Shown piece after piece: positions 7,645 through 16,002 of a stretch of 32,362 bases of DNA (positions within the stretch are counted from its first letter, which is position 1; each line of letters starts with the position of its first letter). The notes below the pieces were generated by a model. The model had not been told where the DNA came from. It searched no databases and saw only the letters and a list, made by a program, of their open reading frames with translations. The stretch covers positions 1 to 32,362 of the forward strand of contig JAEZOA010000129.1 of NCBI GenBank assembly GCA_023441625.1, read 5' to 3'. The DNA is from Bacillota bacterium. GTDB lineage: Bacteria > Bacillota > Clostridia > Acetivibrionales > DSM-1351. The position numbers and the translations under genes were made by a program.

Positions 7645-8418
7645 ATGCAAGAAATATCTAGCAAGGAGCAGCAACCAAATAGCCTTAATAATTCGGTCCT
7701 TGAAGTAACTGGACTAACAAAAGCTTATGGAAATACTATCGCAGTAAATAATCTTGATATTCGTATTGAGAAGGGTGAAATCTTTGGTCTTCTAGGACAT
7801 AACGGAGCAGGCAAAACTACTACTATTGAATGCATCTTAAATACTAGGAAAAGGGATTCTGGCAATGTAAATATCTTAGGACAAAAGCTTGAAAAAAACC
7901 GTAAGAGCATTTTCGAACAAATCGGCGTACAAATGCAGGAAACTCATTATCAAGATAAGATAAAGGTCTATGAAATTTGCGAAACTACAGCAGTATTATA
8001 CTCTAATCCTCTCGATTATAGTAGTCTACTTAAAGATTTTTCACTTTATGAAAAAAGAAAAAATTATGTAGCTGAATTATCCGGCGGGCAAAGACAAAAG
8101 CTCTCTGTACTTTTAGCCCTCCTTCCAGATCCAAAGCTTTTATTTCTTGATGAGTTAACTACAGGTCTCGACCCCAAGGCACGAAGAGAAATCTGGAAAT
8201 ATCTCGAGCTACAAAAAGAAAGAGGCAAAAGTATTTTGCTTACATCTCATTATATGGATGAGGTTGAATATCTTTGTAATAGGATTTGCATTTTAAAGAA
8301 TGGAAGTGAGCAAATTACCGGAACTCCTCAAGAGGTAATTCTAAAAAGTGGTACACAAACACTAGAGGATGCATATTTGTTCTATACTGGAGAGGAGAAT
8401 TTGTATGAAAGTATTTAA
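7645..8418 (+). CDS. ABC transporter ATP-binding protein (drug-efflux type)
   Basis: This 257-residue nucleotide-binding subunit powers the ABC-2 permease encoded next to it. Walker A is GHNGAGKTT (residues ~52-60), the ABC signature is LSGGQRQK, Walker B is LLFLDELTTGLD (with Leu-Thr where many have Pro-Thr), and the switch histidine is in LLTSHYMDEVE. All catalytic residues are present. The start ATG follows GGAGG at good spacing. The gene overlaps the permease by 14 bases, so they are translationally coupled. The family exports drugs, peptides or lipids; the substrate is not readable, though the GyrI-like MerR regulator downstream hints at small amphipathic molecules. Confidence 0.92.
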   Translation: MQEISSKEQQPNSLNNSVLEVTGLTKAYGNTIAVNNLDIRIEKGEIFGLLGHNGAGKTTTIECILNTRKRDSGNVNILGQKLEKNRKSIFEQIGVQMQETHYQDKIKVYEICETTAVLYSNPLDYSSLLKDFSLYEKRKNYVAELSGGQRQKLSVLLALLPDPKLLFLDELTTGLDPKARREIWKYLELQKERGKSILLTSHYMDEVEYLCNRICILKNGSEQITGTPQEVILKSGTQTLEDAYLFYTGEENLYESI

Positions 8419-9148
8419 TACGTTATTGAAAACAGAAATAAAGCGTTGGCTAAGACACTTTGATAGTATTTTCTTTGGAGTTCTATTTCCAGTTGGAATA
8501 GTCCTACTACTAGGTACTATTTTTGGGAACAAGCCCGCTTATGATGGGGCGAAGTACACTATGATGCAAGCATCCTTTGGTGCATTTACTACTGTAGGAA
8601 TTTGTGCAACAGGTCTCATGGGACTTCCAGCGGTACTTGCAGATTATCGTGATAAGAAAATCTTAAAGCGCTTTAAAGTAACCCCTATTGGCCCATCAAC
8701 CCTCTTAATAACTCAAGTGCTAATTTCTTTTTTGCTTGCCGTAGTTTCAGCACTCTGTACAGCTCTTGTAGCAATAGTTGTTTTTGGTTATACAATGCCA
8801 GGCTCAATAATTCAATTTATATTATCCTTTCTTCTGCTAGCTATTACTATTTACAGTATTGGTATGCTTATTGCAAGCCTTGCTCCAAATACAAAGATTG
8901 CTAATTTATTATGTACACTATGCTACTTCCCAATGCTTTTACTATCAGGTGCGACAATCCCTTATGAAGTAATGCCAAAGGTGCTTCAGACAGTTGCCAA
9001 CGTATTTCCACTGACTCAAGGTATTAAACTTCTAAAGAGTACTTCTCTCGGTGAACCTGTTGGAGATATACTTTTACAAATAGCAATTATGGCAGTAGTA
9101 AGTATTGTTTGTATATCAGTTTCTATAAAATGCTTTAAATGGGAATGA
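8405..9148 (+). CDS. ABC-2 family transporter permease
   Basis: This 247-residue membrane protein has six predicted transmembrane helices after a short cytoplasmic N-terminus (MKVFNTLLKTEIKRWLRHFD), the layout of ABC-2 half-size permeases such as YhfI/DrrB-like subunits. The segment LSGATIPYEVMPKVLQTVANVFPLTQG is the usual ABC-2 motif before the last helix. I chose the ATG at 8405 because GGAGAGGAG precedes it; an upstream ATG at 8369 lies in the coding end of the ATPase gene and lacks a ribosome binding site. It probably homodimerises with two copies of the ATPase. Confidence 0.88.
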   Translation: MKVFNTLLKTEIKRWLRHFDSIFFGVLFPVGIVLLLGTIFGNKPAYDGAKYTMMQASFGAFTTVGICATGLMGLPAVLADYRDKKILKRFKVTPIGPSTLLITQVLISFLLAVVSALCTALVAIVVFGYTMPGSIIQFILSFLLLAITIYSIGMLIASLAPNTKIANLLCTLCYFPMLLLSGATIPYEVMPKVLQTVANVFPLTQGIKLLKSTSLGEPVGDILLQIAIMAVVSIVCISVSIKCFKWE

Positions 9149-9249
9149 TTTAGAGATAAAATAAATACAAGCACTAATAAAGCTGTTGGCATGTACTTAT
9201 GCTGATTTCAAAGCTCGTGAAGTATACTAAACAATTCTGGAGGATGAAA

Positions 9250-10062
9250 ATGTATTCAATTGGGGTATTTTCTCAAATTATCAAGGTAACAACGAAAACA
9301 CTACGGCATTATGATGAAATCGACCTACTGAAACCTGAGTATGTTGATAAATTCACAGGATACAGATACTACACCTCAAGTCAACTTCCAACTATGTATA
9401 AAATCATTACACTAAAGCAAATGGGTATTTCACTAATTGATATTAAGGAAATCCTTCGCAACCCCCTTGCGGCTGAAATATATCTCAGGCTCAAGGAAAA
9501 CGAGCTTCTACAAAACATAAAAAATGAACAAGCAAAATTATTGCAAGTACAAAACTATGCAAATATGATTAAAGGAGATTTAAAATTTATATATACACCT
9601 ATAATTAAAGAACTTCCACAAGTGATTGTTGCAACTATGAGACAGGTGGTTAAAAACTATGGTGTTTTTTTCCATCTCTGCCCAAACGTTATGGCAGTTG
9701 AGATGAAACGAACAGGTTGTGTATGTGCAGTACCTGAGTATTGCTTTAACATCTATCATGACGGTGAATATAAGGAAACTGATATAGATGTTGAAATATG
9801 TGAAGCTATAACTGAAATGAAGCAGGACACAGATATTGTAAAATTCAAAATAATAGACAAGGTCGAAACTGCAGTTTGTGTTTTACATAAAGGTCCCTAT
9901 AAAAGCTTAAGGAATGCTTATATTTTTGTTTTTGAATGGATAAAGGATAACAATTATGAGGCTGTCGATCATCCAAGAGAGTCTTATATAGATGGCATTT
10001 GGAATAAGGATAGTGAGGAAGATTGGCTAACCGAAATACAAGTACCAGTTAGGATAAAGTAG
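9250..10062 (+). CDS. MerR-family transcriptional activator with GyrI-like effector domain
   Basis: The 270-residue regulator has an N-terminal MerR winged helix (MYSIGVFSQIIKVTTKTLRH, YDEIDLLKPEYVD, GYRYYTSSQL), a dimerisation coiled coil (about residues 80-115), and a C-terminal GyrI-like/bacterial transcription activator effector-binding domain (about 120-270), as in BmrR. That domain usually binds hydrophobic cationic compounds. I chose ATG at 9250, with GGAGG upstream; an ATG two codons earlier touches the ribosome binding site. It lies about 100 bases after the permease in the same direction and is probably in the same operon, where a MerR-spaced promoter is found at 7504-7534. It has several cysteines (CPNVMAVEMKRTGCVCAVPEYC), unusual for this domain. 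Confidence 0.88.
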   Translation: MYSIGVFSQIIKVTTKTLRHYDEIDLLKPEYVDKFTGYRYYTSSQLPTMYKIITLKQMGISLIDIKEILRNPLAAEIYLRLKENELLQNIKNEQAKLLQVQNYANMIKGDLKFIYTPIIKELPQVIVATMRQVVKNYGVFFHLCPNVMAVEMKRTGCVCAVPEYCFNIYHDGEYKETDIDVEICEAITEMKQDTDIVKFKIIDKVETAVCVLHKGPYKSLRNAYIFVFEWIKDNNYEAVDHPRESYIDGIWNKDSEEDWLTEIQVPVRIK

Positions 10063-10159
10063 TCAGCTTAAGTGTAGCTCTATACCAAGGCTGGTTGTAT
10101 GACTAACTAGAGAAGTAAACAATGCAAGTTGGCAAGCCAACATTGCTTATGTTAAAGAA

Positions 10160-10203
10160 AACTCAGCTTTGCCAGGTCTATAGGTGCCTGTCGCAGCTGA
10201 GTT
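10160..10203 (-). terminator. Hairpin after metG, probable terminator
   Basis: AACTCAGCT (10160-10168) and AGCTGAGTT (10195-10203) are perfect 9-bp arms. An inner CAGG/CCTG pair continues the stem with symmetrical internal loops. On the minus strand the hairpin is followed by TTCTTT, fitting termination of metG about 80 bases beyond its stop. The T-run is weak, so it could instead be a shared terminator between the convergent MerR-type gene and metG. Confidence 0.55.
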
Positions 10204-10285
10204 CCACATATACTTTAAAAAATGCAAAGTAAGTGCACTAAAATTGCATGATTTCACTTGTGCTTTACCTAACTATGTCGTTTCA

Positions 10286-11911
10286 TTAACTAAGGCCCAG
10301 TTTATTAACTTCCTCCTCCACCCTACTCCTATCAATTCTTTCAAACAAAATACTGGTAGCAGGTATTACATATCCCTCTCTAACATATTGCACTACCCAG
10401 GTATCCTCCAGGCCAAGCCAAGCCTGTATATTTTCAGAGGATAGTGGCAAAAATGGCTTTAATAACACCGCTAAATTTGAAATTATTTGTACGCAATTAA
10501 AGAGGGTATTTTGGCAGGTGTCAATATTTGTATTTCTAGTCTCCCATGGCTTGGCAGTATCAAAAAATTTATTTGACCACCTTACAAACTCAAATATTCC
10601 ATCAAGTGCATCCTTAAATGAACCAGACTGAATCTTACTGCCTGCTGCGTCAAACAGCTCCTCAATTCTTGCTGCCACTTCATTATCTAGCGTACCCCTT
10701 GGAACTACACTATTAAAATATTTTGAAATAAATGCAAGATTTCTATTAACAAAGTTCCCATAAGCCCCAAGTAATTCTGAATTATGACTATTAATAAATT
10801 CTCTCCAAGAAAAATCAGTATCTCTTTTTTCTGGTCCATTTGTTATTAAGAAATACCTAATTGAATCAGGATGGTAACTATTAAGCATATCCTTAGCCCA
10901 AACAGCATAATTGTTGCTAGTAGAAAATTTTCTTTTCTCAAGTGTAAGATATTCGCACGACACTATTTCGTCCGGCAAGTGCCACCCCTTTCCATTAGCT
11001 AGTAACAACCCCGGTAGAATGATTGTATGAAATGGAATGTTATCCTTACCATGTACATAATAATGCTTTGTGTGATCTCCAAACCAAAGCTCATTATAAT
11101 CATCGTCCCTGCTTTTAGCCACCTGCAAACTACCAGAAAGATATCCCAATACATTCTCTGCCCATATATAAATTTTCTTATCATCAAAGCCTTGTTTGGG
11201 TACTTCTATTCCCCAGTCCAGGTCACGAGTAACAGCTCTATCTCTTAAGCCCTCATTAATATATTTTCTAGAAAAGGCTGTAGCATTTTTCCTCCAATCC
11301 GAGTGGCTATCTACGTACTGTGTGATTTCATCTTCAAGCTGCGATAAGGCAAGGTACAAATGGTTTGTTTCCTTAAATGTAGGAGTAGTACCACAAACAG
11401 AGCATTGAGGCCTAATTAATAATTCTGGTTCCAGTACTTTTCCACAAGCCTCACATTGATCTCCTCTCGCCTCCTGGCCACATTCAGGACATTTGCCTAT
11501 AACAAATCTATCTGCAAGGAAACTATGGCAGTCATAACAATATGCTTGTGGCACACTTTTTTCATATATATATTCCCCTTCATACATAGCTGCATGAAAG
11601 TCCTTTACAAAGGCCTTGTGTTCCTCAGAAGAAGTCTTATCATATAAATCATAACTAAAGCCTAACTTTTTAAAACATTTAGTGAACTCCTCATGATAAA
11701 AATCGCTTATTTCCTCTGGCGTTTTACCTTCCTGCTTTGCTCTGATGGCTACAGGTGTCCCATGGCAATCACTGCCTGATACATAATACACCTTGTCACC
11801 TTTTGCTCTATGATATCTTGCTAATATATCTCCTGGTATAAGTGCTGATACTCTTCCAATGTGCAGTGAGCCATTAGCATATGGCCATGCACCCCCAATT
11901 AGAATATTCAT
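10286..11911 (-). CDS. metG: Methionyl-tRNA synthetase
   Basis: The 541-residue class I synthetase charges tRNA-Met in the cytoplasm. The HIGH-type motif is HIGR (17-20) in the start MNILIGGAWPYANGSLHIGR, and the KMSKS-type motif is KFSTS near residue 327. The connective-peptide zinc region has CYDC, CPEC, CEAC and CSVC, the four-knuckle (two-zinc) arrangement. WGIEVP and HGKDNIPFH are further MetG signatures. It ends after the anticodon-binding helices and lacks the C-terminal EMAP-like tRNA-binding domain found in some MetG proteins. A T-box leader with a methionine specifier precedes it, so it is controlled by uncharged tRNA-Met. Confidence 0.97.
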   Translation of the reverse strand: MNILIGGAWPYANGSLHIGRVSALIPGDILARYHRAKGDKVYYVSGSDCHGTPVAIRAKQEGKTPEEISDFYHEEFTKCFKKLGFSYDLYDKTSSEEHKAFVKDFHAAMYEGEYIYEKSVPQAYCYDCHSFLADRFVIGKCPECGQEARGDQCEACGKVLEPELLIRPQCSVCGTTPTFKETNHLYLALSQLEDEITQYVDSHSDWRKNATAFSRKYINEGLRDRAVTRDLDWGIEVPKQGFDDKKIYIWAENVLGYLSGSLQVAKSRDDDYNELWFGDHTKHYYVHGKDNIPFHTIILPGLLLANGKGWHLPDEIVSCEYLTLEKRKFSTSNNYAVWAKDMLNSYHPDSIRYFLITNGPEKRDTDFSWREFINSHNSELLGAYGNFVNRNLAFISKYFNSVVPRGTLDNEVAARIEELFDAAGSKIQSGSFKDALDGIFEFVRWSNKFFDTAKPWETRNTNIDTCQNTLFNCVQIISNLAVLLKPFLPLSSENIQAWLGLEDTWVVQYVREGYVIPATSILFERIDRSRVEEEVNKLGLS

Positions 11912-12003
11912 ATAAATCCCTCTTTTCTCTAAAGTCGGTTAAAATAATATTTTGAAGCAATACTTATAACTATTTTTTAATCTTCATATTTGCTTTTGTT
12001 ATT

Positions 12004-12365
12004 AAAAAAACTCCCACCTCCGAAAAATATTATTTTCGGAGACGAGAGTCTGACTTCGCGTTACCACTCCAAATTCGCCTACACCTCACAGTATAGACCT
12101 TATCAAGTACGAGCACATTTATGCAATATCCAATAATCAGATTAATTTCTCTGAATCAAGGACTATGCAAACTGGCCTTATACTCTATTGCTATAACGGG
12201 CAAAACCGTCGCAGCCTATCACAATATGTGTTCGGTGCGCAACTCCAAGACCATGTTCAGTACTTTCTAACTATACCCAATCTCAGCATAAAGGGTTCTC
12301 TGTAAACGTATACGGTACCTACTCTTCTTTTCGCAGTCTTTAAATGATTCTCTTTTTTATAAATT
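12004..12365 (-). promoter_or_regulatory. T-box riboswitch (tRNA-Met responsive) upstream of metG
   Basis: Reading the minus strand, a stem I region runs from about 12365, with an AGAGAA motif near 12302 and a specifier loop GAACATGGTC whose ATG (positions 12254-12252) fits tRNA-Met. The T-box sequence AGTGGTAACGCG lies at 12068-12057; the usual word is GGTGGTACCGCG, so this is a slight variant. It is followed by a terminator: the stem around CTCCGAAAA/TTTTTCGGAG, extended by flanking pairs, then seven Ts ending near 12004. The antiterminator alternative uses the T-box word. metG starts about 90 bases later. Confidence 0.93.
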
Positions 12366-12409
12366 ACCCATCAATAAACTATAATATGAGAATCTTTAAA
12401 TTTTTATTT

Positions 12410-12438
12410 ATTATACCTTTAATGTTATTTAAAGTCAA
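12410..12438 (-). promoter_or_regulatory. Promoter of the T-box-metG transcript
   Basis: On the minus strand TTGACT (12438-12433) and TATAAT (12415-12410) are separated by exactly 17 bases, a near-consensus sigma-A promoter. It lies just upstream of the T-box leader. Confidence 0.85.
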
Positions 12439-12531
12439 TTTGTGAATTTAGCAAGAGATGTACTTTTTTATTCTTAACATTAAAAAGAGAATGGACTACA
12501 TAAGCTAGATATCACCTTTATTTATATATTT

Positions 12532-12945
12532 TCATTTTAACTTCCCAATTGATAAATTTACTTTGTAATTACCATACTGAAGAATTTTATCTAATAAGTC
12601 TGACAATTCCTGCTGATTTGCTACTGAAACCTTCATTAAATAGCAGCCCTCTCCACTTATCCTATGTACATCAGAAATACAAATATTAGCACTGACAAAC
12701 TTCTGAAAATCAGCATGGTTATTACTATTCATATATACAGTAACAAAAGCTGTCATTTCAAAGCCCAATTTGGCCATATTAACTTTTACAGTATAGCCTT
12801 CAATGACTCCAAGCTTTTCTAACCTTACAATCCTATTCTTAACTGCCTGACCAGTTAAATGCACTACAGAACCAATTTCCTGTAGCTGAATTTTTGAATT
12901 GCTTTCAAGAAGCTTTATAATATCCCTATCTGTTTGATCAATCAT
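12532..12945 (-). CDS. Lrp/AsnC-family transcriptional regulator
   Basis: The 137-residue protein has the AsnC-type N-terminal helix-turn-helix (MIDQTDRDIIKLLESNSKIQ, then GSVVHLTGQAVKNRIVRLEKLGVIEGY) and the RAM ligand-binding/oligomerisation domain (about residues 65-137: AFVTVYMNSN through VNLSIGKLK). Such proteins sense amino acids and often control neighbouring genes. It is divergent from a metallo-beta-lactamase-fold gene, with a perfect palindrome in the shared intergenic region. The effector is not readable. The start ATG has AAAGG about 10 bases upstream. Confidence 0.88.
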   Translation of the reverse strand: MIDQTDRDIIKLLESNSKIQLQEIGSVVHLTGQAVKNRIVRLEKLGVIEGYTVKVNMAKLGFEMTAFVTVYMNSNNHADFQKFVSANICISDVHRISGEGCYLMKVSVANQQELSDLLDKILQYGNYKVNLSIGKLK

Positions 12946-13020
12946 TTAGCAACAAACCTTTCTTTAAAATCCAAATTACTTGGAACTTTTGATTTAAACA
13001 AAACTTTACGGCCAATATAG

Positions 13021-13033
13021 TTGAGCCGCTCAA
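13021..13033. promoter_or_regulatory. Palindrome in the lrp-type/metallo-hydrolase intergenic region
   Basis: TTGAGCCGCTCAA is a perfect palindrome with 6-bp arms around one central base, 76 bases upstream of the Lrp-type start and about 140 upstream of the divergent hydrolase gene. It could be the binding site for the Lrp-type regulator or a small hairpin; no T-run follows closely enough for a clear terminator. Confidence 0.35.
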
Positions 13034-13171
13034 CCTTTTATAGCCAAACTCTTACATCATTAAAGCTATTCATAGTTTATAATTAATTTAAAGCAACGTT
13101 GTCAGAGATTTGATGGGTTAAGAGCCCATTAATTGTAAATTAGTATATCATATAAGTGAGGCGAAACAAAT

Positions 13172-13924
13172 ATGAACCTTAGATTAATACGTCATGCTAC
13201 ATTATTACTTAAAGTTAAGGGTAAAACTCTTTTAGTCGATCCAATGCTAGCTGCTAAAGGGGAAATTTCCGCAGTACCAGATGTTCCAAACAAGAACAGT
13301 AATCCTTTAGTGGATTTAACTGTAGCCAAAGATGAAATAGCAAATTGCGATGCTGTTCTAATTACTCACCATCATCGTGATCACCTGGATGACGCTGCTA
13401 TGGATGTAATAGCAAAAGATAAGTTGATATTTTGTCAGCCAACAGATGTAAAAAAAATAACAAAGTTTGGTTTTACTAATGTTGTTCCCGTTAATAGAAG
13501 TCTTAAATGGGGAGATATTGCTATTGCCAGAACACAGGCTAAGCATGGACATGGCGCAACCGCTGTTTTGATGGCCCCTGTATCAGGCTTTGTAATTATT
13601 GCAGCTGGAGAGCCTACTACATACATTACAGGAGATACCGTTTGGTACTCAAAGGTTAAAAATATATTGGAAAAATACAAGCCTGACATAGCAATTTGCT
13701 ATTGTGGTGAAGCAACCTTTTCAAGTGGAAAGCCAATTACTATGGATGCCAAGGACGTTAATGAAATGTGCAAATTCTCTCCTAATACCAAAATTGTCGC
13801 TGTACATATGGAAGCATGGAATCACTGCCGACTTACCAGAGATACTCTTAAAAAGTTTGCTAATGAGAATAAAATACAAGACCAAGTGTATATTCCTGAT
13901 GACGGAGAAGAACTCACGTTTTGA
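13172..13924 (+). CDS. Metallo-beta-lactamase-fold hydrolase (UlaG-like)
   Basis: The 250-residue protein carries the metal-binding HxHxDH motif as HHHRDH (within LITHHHRDHLDD, near residue 66), a later metal aspartate candidate in TYITGDTVWY and a histidine in IVAVHMEAWNH. The N-terminus LRLIRHATLLLKVKGKTLLVDPML is the usual start of the UlaG/L-ascorbate-6-phosphate lactonase-like branch of MBL-fold proteins. Its real substrate is unknown; many such proteins are not ascorbate enzymes. The start ATG follows GTGAGG at a slightly long distance. It is divergent from the Lrp-type gene, its likely regulator. Confidence 0.85.
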   Translation: MNLRLIRHATLLLKVKGKTLLVDPMLAAKGEISAVPDVPNKNSNPLVDLTVAKDEIANCDAVLITHHHRDHLDDAAMDVIAKDKLIFCQPTDVKKITKFGFTNVVPVNRSLKWGDIAIARTQAKHGHGATAVLMAPVSGFVIIAAGEPTTYITGDTVWYSKVKNILEKYKPDIAICYCGEATFSSGKPITMDAKDVNEMCKFSPNTKIVAVHMEAWNHCRLTRDTLKKFANENKIQDQVYIPDDGEELTF

Positions 13925-14066
13925 AACTATACTAAAATCTGAAACCCTTTAGGAAAACCTTTATTATACATAATTCAAGCCACTCAATCATTGAAAATGC
14001 TTTCAAATGCTGTTAGAATAATGATTAGAAAACTTTTAAAAGTATGATGATTGTGAGGTGGATTAT

Positions 14067-14771
14067 ATGAGTTTGAATACAAAGATAGAGGAACTAGCAA
14101 GGCAATTCGGCATAGCTTACTTTGGTGTTGCTGACCTTTCTTCTGCCCAAAATGCAGTTTTTGAGCAGGGTGGGGCTTTAGTTACAAACTATCCATACTC
14201 AATTACGTTAGGAATCCCACTGATTAAGTCTATTGTAGACCAGCTTCCAAACCGTAATCAGAGAGAAGTAGCACTGAGTTACAAGCTACATGCCTATGAT
14301 ATAATAAATCAACGGTTGGATATAACCTCATCTATTATCAGCAGCTTTATTCAAGATGAGGGGTATAGAGTACTTCCAATACCTGCTTCAGCGCGGGTTG
14401 ATGATGAAAGGATTTGTGCTTCATTTTCTCATAAACTGGGAGCCAGGCTTGCCGGTTTGGGATGGATAGGAAAAAGCTGCTTATTGGTTACACCAGAGCA
14501 TGGTCCAAGGGTTCGATGGACTTCTATCTTAACCGATGCTCCTCTTGAGCCAACAGGAGAACCGATGGATGAAAAGTGTGGAGACTGCACTGCATGTGTA
14601 GATATTTGTCCTGTCAGTGCATTCACAGGGAGGAATTTCCGCAGTGATGAGTCCCGTGAAATACGGTATGATGCTCGAAAATGTGAAAAATATTTTGAAT
14701 ATATGAAATCTAGTAGGAACATAGCTGTTTGCGGAATGTGCGTGTATACTTGTCCGCATGGAAAAAAGTAA
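14067..14771 (+). CDS. Double 4Fe-4S protein related to epoxyqueuosine reductase
   Basis: The 234-residue protein resembles QueG, which makes queuosine in tRNA, but is shorter than the ~310-380 residues of true QueG. The cobalamin-region motif GWIGKSCLLVTPEHG and VRWTSILTD are present. Two clusters follow: CGDCTACVDICPVSAF (cluster one, with the last Cys paired to the other set) and CGMCVYTCPHG at the C-terminus. The HEAT-like C-terminal domain of QueG is absent, and the N-terminal half is reduced. It may be a corrinoid-linked reductive activator or an unspecified iron-sulphur oxidoreductase. I chose the ATG at 14067 with GTGAGGTG upstream; the GTG at 14058 lies in that site. Confidence 0.8.
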   Translation: MSLNTKIEELARQFGIAYFGVADLSSAQNAVFEQGGALVTNYPYSITLGIPLIKSIVDQLPNRNQREVALSYKLHAYDIINQRLDITSSIISSFIQDEGYRVLPIPASARVDDERICASFSHKLGARLAGLGWIGKSCLLVTPEHGPRVRWTSILTDAPLEPTGEPMDEKCGDCTACVDICPVSAFTGRNFRSDESREIRYDARKCEKYFEYMKSSRNIAVCGMCVYTCPHGKK

Positions 14772-14812
14772 TGAGGGAAAGGCATATAAGTTATTTAATG
14801 CCACTCCTTAAT

Positions 14813-14911
14813 TTTATAAACACTCACTTAATACCAGCAAAACACTCTTCAGCATTCTTATTATCTCCCATTAGAACATAGTTGTCTAACAGCAGTTGTG
14901 AAGGACATTCA
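14813..14911 (-). pseudogene. Decayed fragment of an HTH-TPR regulator gene (partial copy of 16003-17085)
   Basis: About 100 bases here match two separate parts of the HTH-TPR gene further right. TTATAAACACTC-CTTAAT-CCAGC matches its 3' end near 16004-16026. GCAAAACACTCTTCAGC onwards to TGTGAAGGACA matches 16232-16302. The two parts are fused here, so roughly 200 bases have been lost between them. It has no reading frame of its own. It shows that an HTH-TPR paralogue, or a duplicate, once stood here. The rest of the gap 14772-15216 holds only a small hairpin (ACCGC/GCGGT, 14921-14934) and AT-rich sequence. Confidence 0.8.
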
Positions 14912-15216
14912 TAGAACTAAACCGCTCTTGCGGTATAGCTCTATTATCCTAACCCGTACTTATTTAAATATCTGTTGTTATATTATTTGCTTCTACTTTT
15001 CTTTGTTTACCTATTATAAATTGAATATAGTTATTAATGATATAAATAGCAATAACTCCAAGAGGCTTTTTGACAAGCGCTATGTTAATCTAGTAATTCC
15101 TTTTCATATTTATCTAAACCGCAAAATTATAAGTTTATATACATTTTATTACACCAATAGTATAATTATAGTAAAAGTCTGTAAATTCTATAAAATAAAC
15201 TTTGGAGAGAATGAAT

Positions 15217-15750
15217 GTGAGTATTGATGATTTACACATATATACAATTGGGCATAGCAACTTGACAATTGATATGTTTATTAATATGCTAAAATTCCAT
15301 AAAATAAAAGGTATAATAGACATACGAAGTGTACCTTATAGTAGGTTTCATCCTCAATTCAACAAGGAAAAATTGATGGATGAATTGAAAAAGGCAGATA
15401 TCTTTTATTTGTTTAAGGGTGATATTCTTGGAGGGAGAATAACCGATGTTACATGCTACAAAAGCAAAGCACTTCCTAATAGAAAAATAAACATTGCTGA
15501 GTTGATTGATTATGATGAATTATCTAAACGTACATGGTTCAATGAGGGTATTCAGCAACTTATTGAATTGGCTCTTTCGCATAGAATATCAGTAATGTGT
15601 AGTGAAGAAAACCCATCACGTTGTCATAGGAGTTTACTTGTTTCTAGAAGATTATTAGAAAAAAACTTTAAGGTTTTTCATATAAGAAAAGATGGTAGAC
15701 TTGATTATGCAGAAACTGAACAGTCATATACACAAATGAGACTTTTTTAA
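15217..15750 (+). CDS. DUF488 family protein
   Basis: The 177-residue protein shows the DUF488 hallmarks: YTIGHSN at the start, DIRSVPYSRFHPQFN in the middle and MCSEENPSRCHRSLL near residue 130-145, with the conserved Cys and the RCHR motif. Its biochemical role is not established; the family is widespread in bacteria and sometimes lies near defence or DNA-damage genes. I chose the GTG at 15217 with GGAGAG 7 bases upstream; ATG at 15211 sits almost on the ribosome binding site and TTG at 15202 lies before it. It ends four bases from a decayed gene fragment on the other strand. Confidence 0.85.
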   Translation: MSIDDLHIYTIGHSNLTIDMFINMLKFHKIKGIIDIRSVPYSRFHPQFNKEKLMDELKKADIFYLFKGDILGGRITDVTCYKSKALPNRKINIAELIDYDELSKRTWFNEGIQQLIELALSHRISVMCSEENPSRCHRSLLVSRRLLEKNFKVFHIRKDGRLDYAETEQSYTQMRLF

Positions 15751-15753
15751 GAC

Positions 15754-15999
15754 TCAATATAAATCGGTAACTAATATGACATGGTTAGTGCAATTTTGCA
15801 TACCAACAGGTGCAGGGGTAGGCTCATCAGGTATGCGTTCAAGTCTCTCAAAACGCTTGATTTTGTTCTCATCGTCAAAGACAAACTCAACCTCTACATC
15901 ATCGGGAAGTAATGAGAGTGTGTTTTGGTAGGTAGCTACAAGGCAGTTCGGTGTATGCAGACTGGCATAGAGTGTCCTTTCCTGCGGCTCATTGTCAGT
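15754..15999 (-). pseudogene. 3' fragment of an unidentified gene
   Basis: On the minus strand an open frame of about 80 codons with no start codon runs from 15999 to a TGA at 15754. It reads DNEPQERTLYASLHTPNC, then QNTLSLLPDDVEVEFVFDD, and ends NCTNHVILVTDLY. Codon use looks like real protein and the base composition is richer in G+C than the neighbours, suggesting transfer. The 5' part is cut off exactly where the HTH-TPR gene ends (16003). I do not recognise the family. It may be the tail of a gene from an integrative element. Confidence 0.55.
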
Positions 16000-16002
16000 G
16001 AG

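Noticed and set aside
10160..10203. Riboswitch between the MerR-type gene and metG
   Set aside because: The genes converge here, so the hairpin lies at 3' ends; a terminator explains it.
13021..13033. Terminator hairpin between the divergent Lrp-type and metallo-hydrolase genes
   Set aside because: Both genes start here rather than end, and the stem is only 6 bp with a 1-base centre, which cannot form a normal loop; an operator is likelier.
14898..15227. Plus-strand open frame of 109 codons before the DUF488 gene
   Set aside because: It is very rich in Ile/Tyr/Asn from AT-rich DNA, has no ribosome binding site, overlaps the regulator-gene relic and overlaps the DUF488 start.
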